A stretch of DNA of 64,000 bases, taken from assembly GCF_023715445.1 (NCBI RefSeq), contig NZ_JAMBOD010000001.1, positions 558,001 through 622,000 of the forward strand, read 5' to 3'. The notes under the pieces were generated by a model. That model saw only the letters and a list, made by a program, of their open reading frames with translations, made no database searches and was not told the origin of the DNA. This document shows, one piece after another, positions 63,281 to 64,000 of the stretch (position 1 is the stretch's first letter; each line of letters starts with the position of its first letter). The stretch is from Fictibacillus nanhaiensis. Lineage in GTDB: Bacteria > Bacillota > Bacilli > Bacillales > Fictibacillaceae. Position numbers and translations under genes: made by a program.

Positions 63281-64000
63281 TTATACGAGCTGTGACTGCA
63301 AATAAGCTTTAATGAGTTTTGCTGTATGTTCCAGTGATTTAATATGTGTACGTTCAAAAGCGTGTGAAGCGTCAATTCCAGGACCAATCAATCCATGAAC
63401 AACGTCTACTCCTGCTCTTATAGCAGCGGTTGCATCCGAGCCGTAATAAGGGTATATGTCAACCTTATATTCAACGTTATTCTTTTCAGCCAATTCAACC
63501 AGATGCTTGCGCAATCCAAAATGATACGGGCCGCCAGAATCTTTTGCGCAAATGCTCACTGTATATTCATCAGTGGATTGACCATCTCCGATCGCACCCA
63601 TGTCCACTGCCAAATATTCAGCAGTCTCCTCTGGAATGTTTGAGTTTCCACCATAACCGATCTCTTCATTATTACTAATTAAGAAGTGTGTCGTAAAAGG
63701 TAAATGTAAAGACGACTTTTTAATTTCTTTCACAAGATGCATCAGTATAGCGACACTGGCCTTATCGTCTAAATGGCGTGATTTCACGAAGCCGCTCTCT
63801 GTTTCTTCAAATCTAGGTGCAAAAGAAACAAAGTCTCCTACAGAAATTCCTGCCTCTTCTGCATCCTTTTTAGAATGTAACTCTTGATCAACTCTAACCT
63901 CAATGTTTTTTTCATCACGTTTTAGATCATTCATTCCTTTGTATACATGTGCAGCTGTTTGATGCATCAACACTGTACCTGAATATTTTTTCCCTTTTGA
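63281..64000 (-). CDS. M42-family metallopeptidase, C-terminal part
   Basis: The last 240 residues of a deblocking/glutamyl aminopeptidase-like M42 enzyme; the gene continues past the right edge. Metal ligands are visible in SRHLDDKASVAIL (Asp), SNNEEIGYGGN (Glu pair), YLAVDMGAIG (Asp) and the terminal His in GIDASHAFERTHIKSL. These enzymes form tetrahedral dodecamers and trim peptides. Confidence 0.92.
   Translation of the reverse strand, partial: SKGKKYSGTVLMHQTAAHVYKGMNDLKRDEKNIEVRVDQELHSKKDAEEAGISVGDFVSFAPRFEETESGFVKSRHLDDKASVAILMHLVKEIKKSSLHLPFTTHFLISNNEEIGYGGNSNIPEETAEYLAVDMGAIGDGQSTDEYTVSICAKDSGGPYHFGLRKHLVELAEKNNVEYKVDIYPYYGSDATAAIRAGVDVVHGLIGPGIDASHAFERTHIKSLEHTAKLIKAYLQSQLV

Overview
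The window is a stretch of chromosome from an endospore-forming Bacillaceae. The gene order closely follows the Bacillus subtilis segment from the bkd operon through spo0A, dxs/ispA, accBC, spoIIIA, efp, gcv and comG to glcK. The genes include spo0A, spoIVB, the full eight-gene spoIIIA operon, splB and a SpoVAF-like germination protein. An OLE RNA with its partner gene oapA, and a B12-dependent ribonucleotide reductase (nrdJ), point away from B. subtilis itself towards a Fictibacillus- or alkaliphile-like lineage. The species is an inference and I do not name one.

Layout. 1-3.6 kb: start of leucine dehydrogenase, ptb with a sigma-54 promoter, the activator bkdR, and yqzF. 3.56-8.05 kb: a 4.5-kb mobile element with about 50-bp imperfect terminal inverted repeats, inserted at the yqzF stop codon. 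It carries a short-chain dehydrogenase and a divergent TetR regulator, then a 649-aa multi-zinc-finger transposase-like protein preceded by a small ribbon-helix-helix-like protein. 8.1-23.4 kb: spo0A, spoIVB, recN, argR, tlyA, dxs, oapA, OLE RNA, ispA, xseB, xseA, folD, nusB, yqhY, accC, accB. 23.7-28.8 kb: spoIIIAH to spoIIIAA. 28.8-36 kb: a 20-bp-period repeat, efp, an Xaa-Pro peptidase, aroQ, yqhR, yqhQ, yqhP, yqhO, mntR, splB. 36.1-39.6 kb: nrdJ split by two group I introns around a 30-nt exon. 39.9-48.1 kb: lipM, yqhL, the glycine cleavage operon behind a glycine riboswitch, yqhH and yqhG. 48.1-64 kb: yqzE, aroK, the comG operon, tRNA-Gln, mgsR, yqgY, a MidA-like methyltransferase, yqgX, small orphans, yqgT, an LtaS-type enzyme, glcK, yqgQ, spoVAF and the end of an M42 peptidase.

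How the genes work together. Several blocks are functional units: branched-chain keto acid catabolism (bcd/ptb under BkdR and sigma-54); isoprenoid supply (ispA, dxs) co-transcribed with the OLE RNA/OapA membrane complex; acetyl-CoA carboxylase; the SpoIIIA forespore feeding-tube channel; glycine cleavage with lipoate synthesis; and the competence pseudopilus. 

The most notable items are the transposon with its unusual transposase and regulated oxidoreductase cargo, the twin introns in nrdJ (splice sites supported by guide-sequence pairing at both 5' sites and a perfectly restored reading frame), OLE RNA, and the iterated TCCCACG repeats between efp and spoIIIA.
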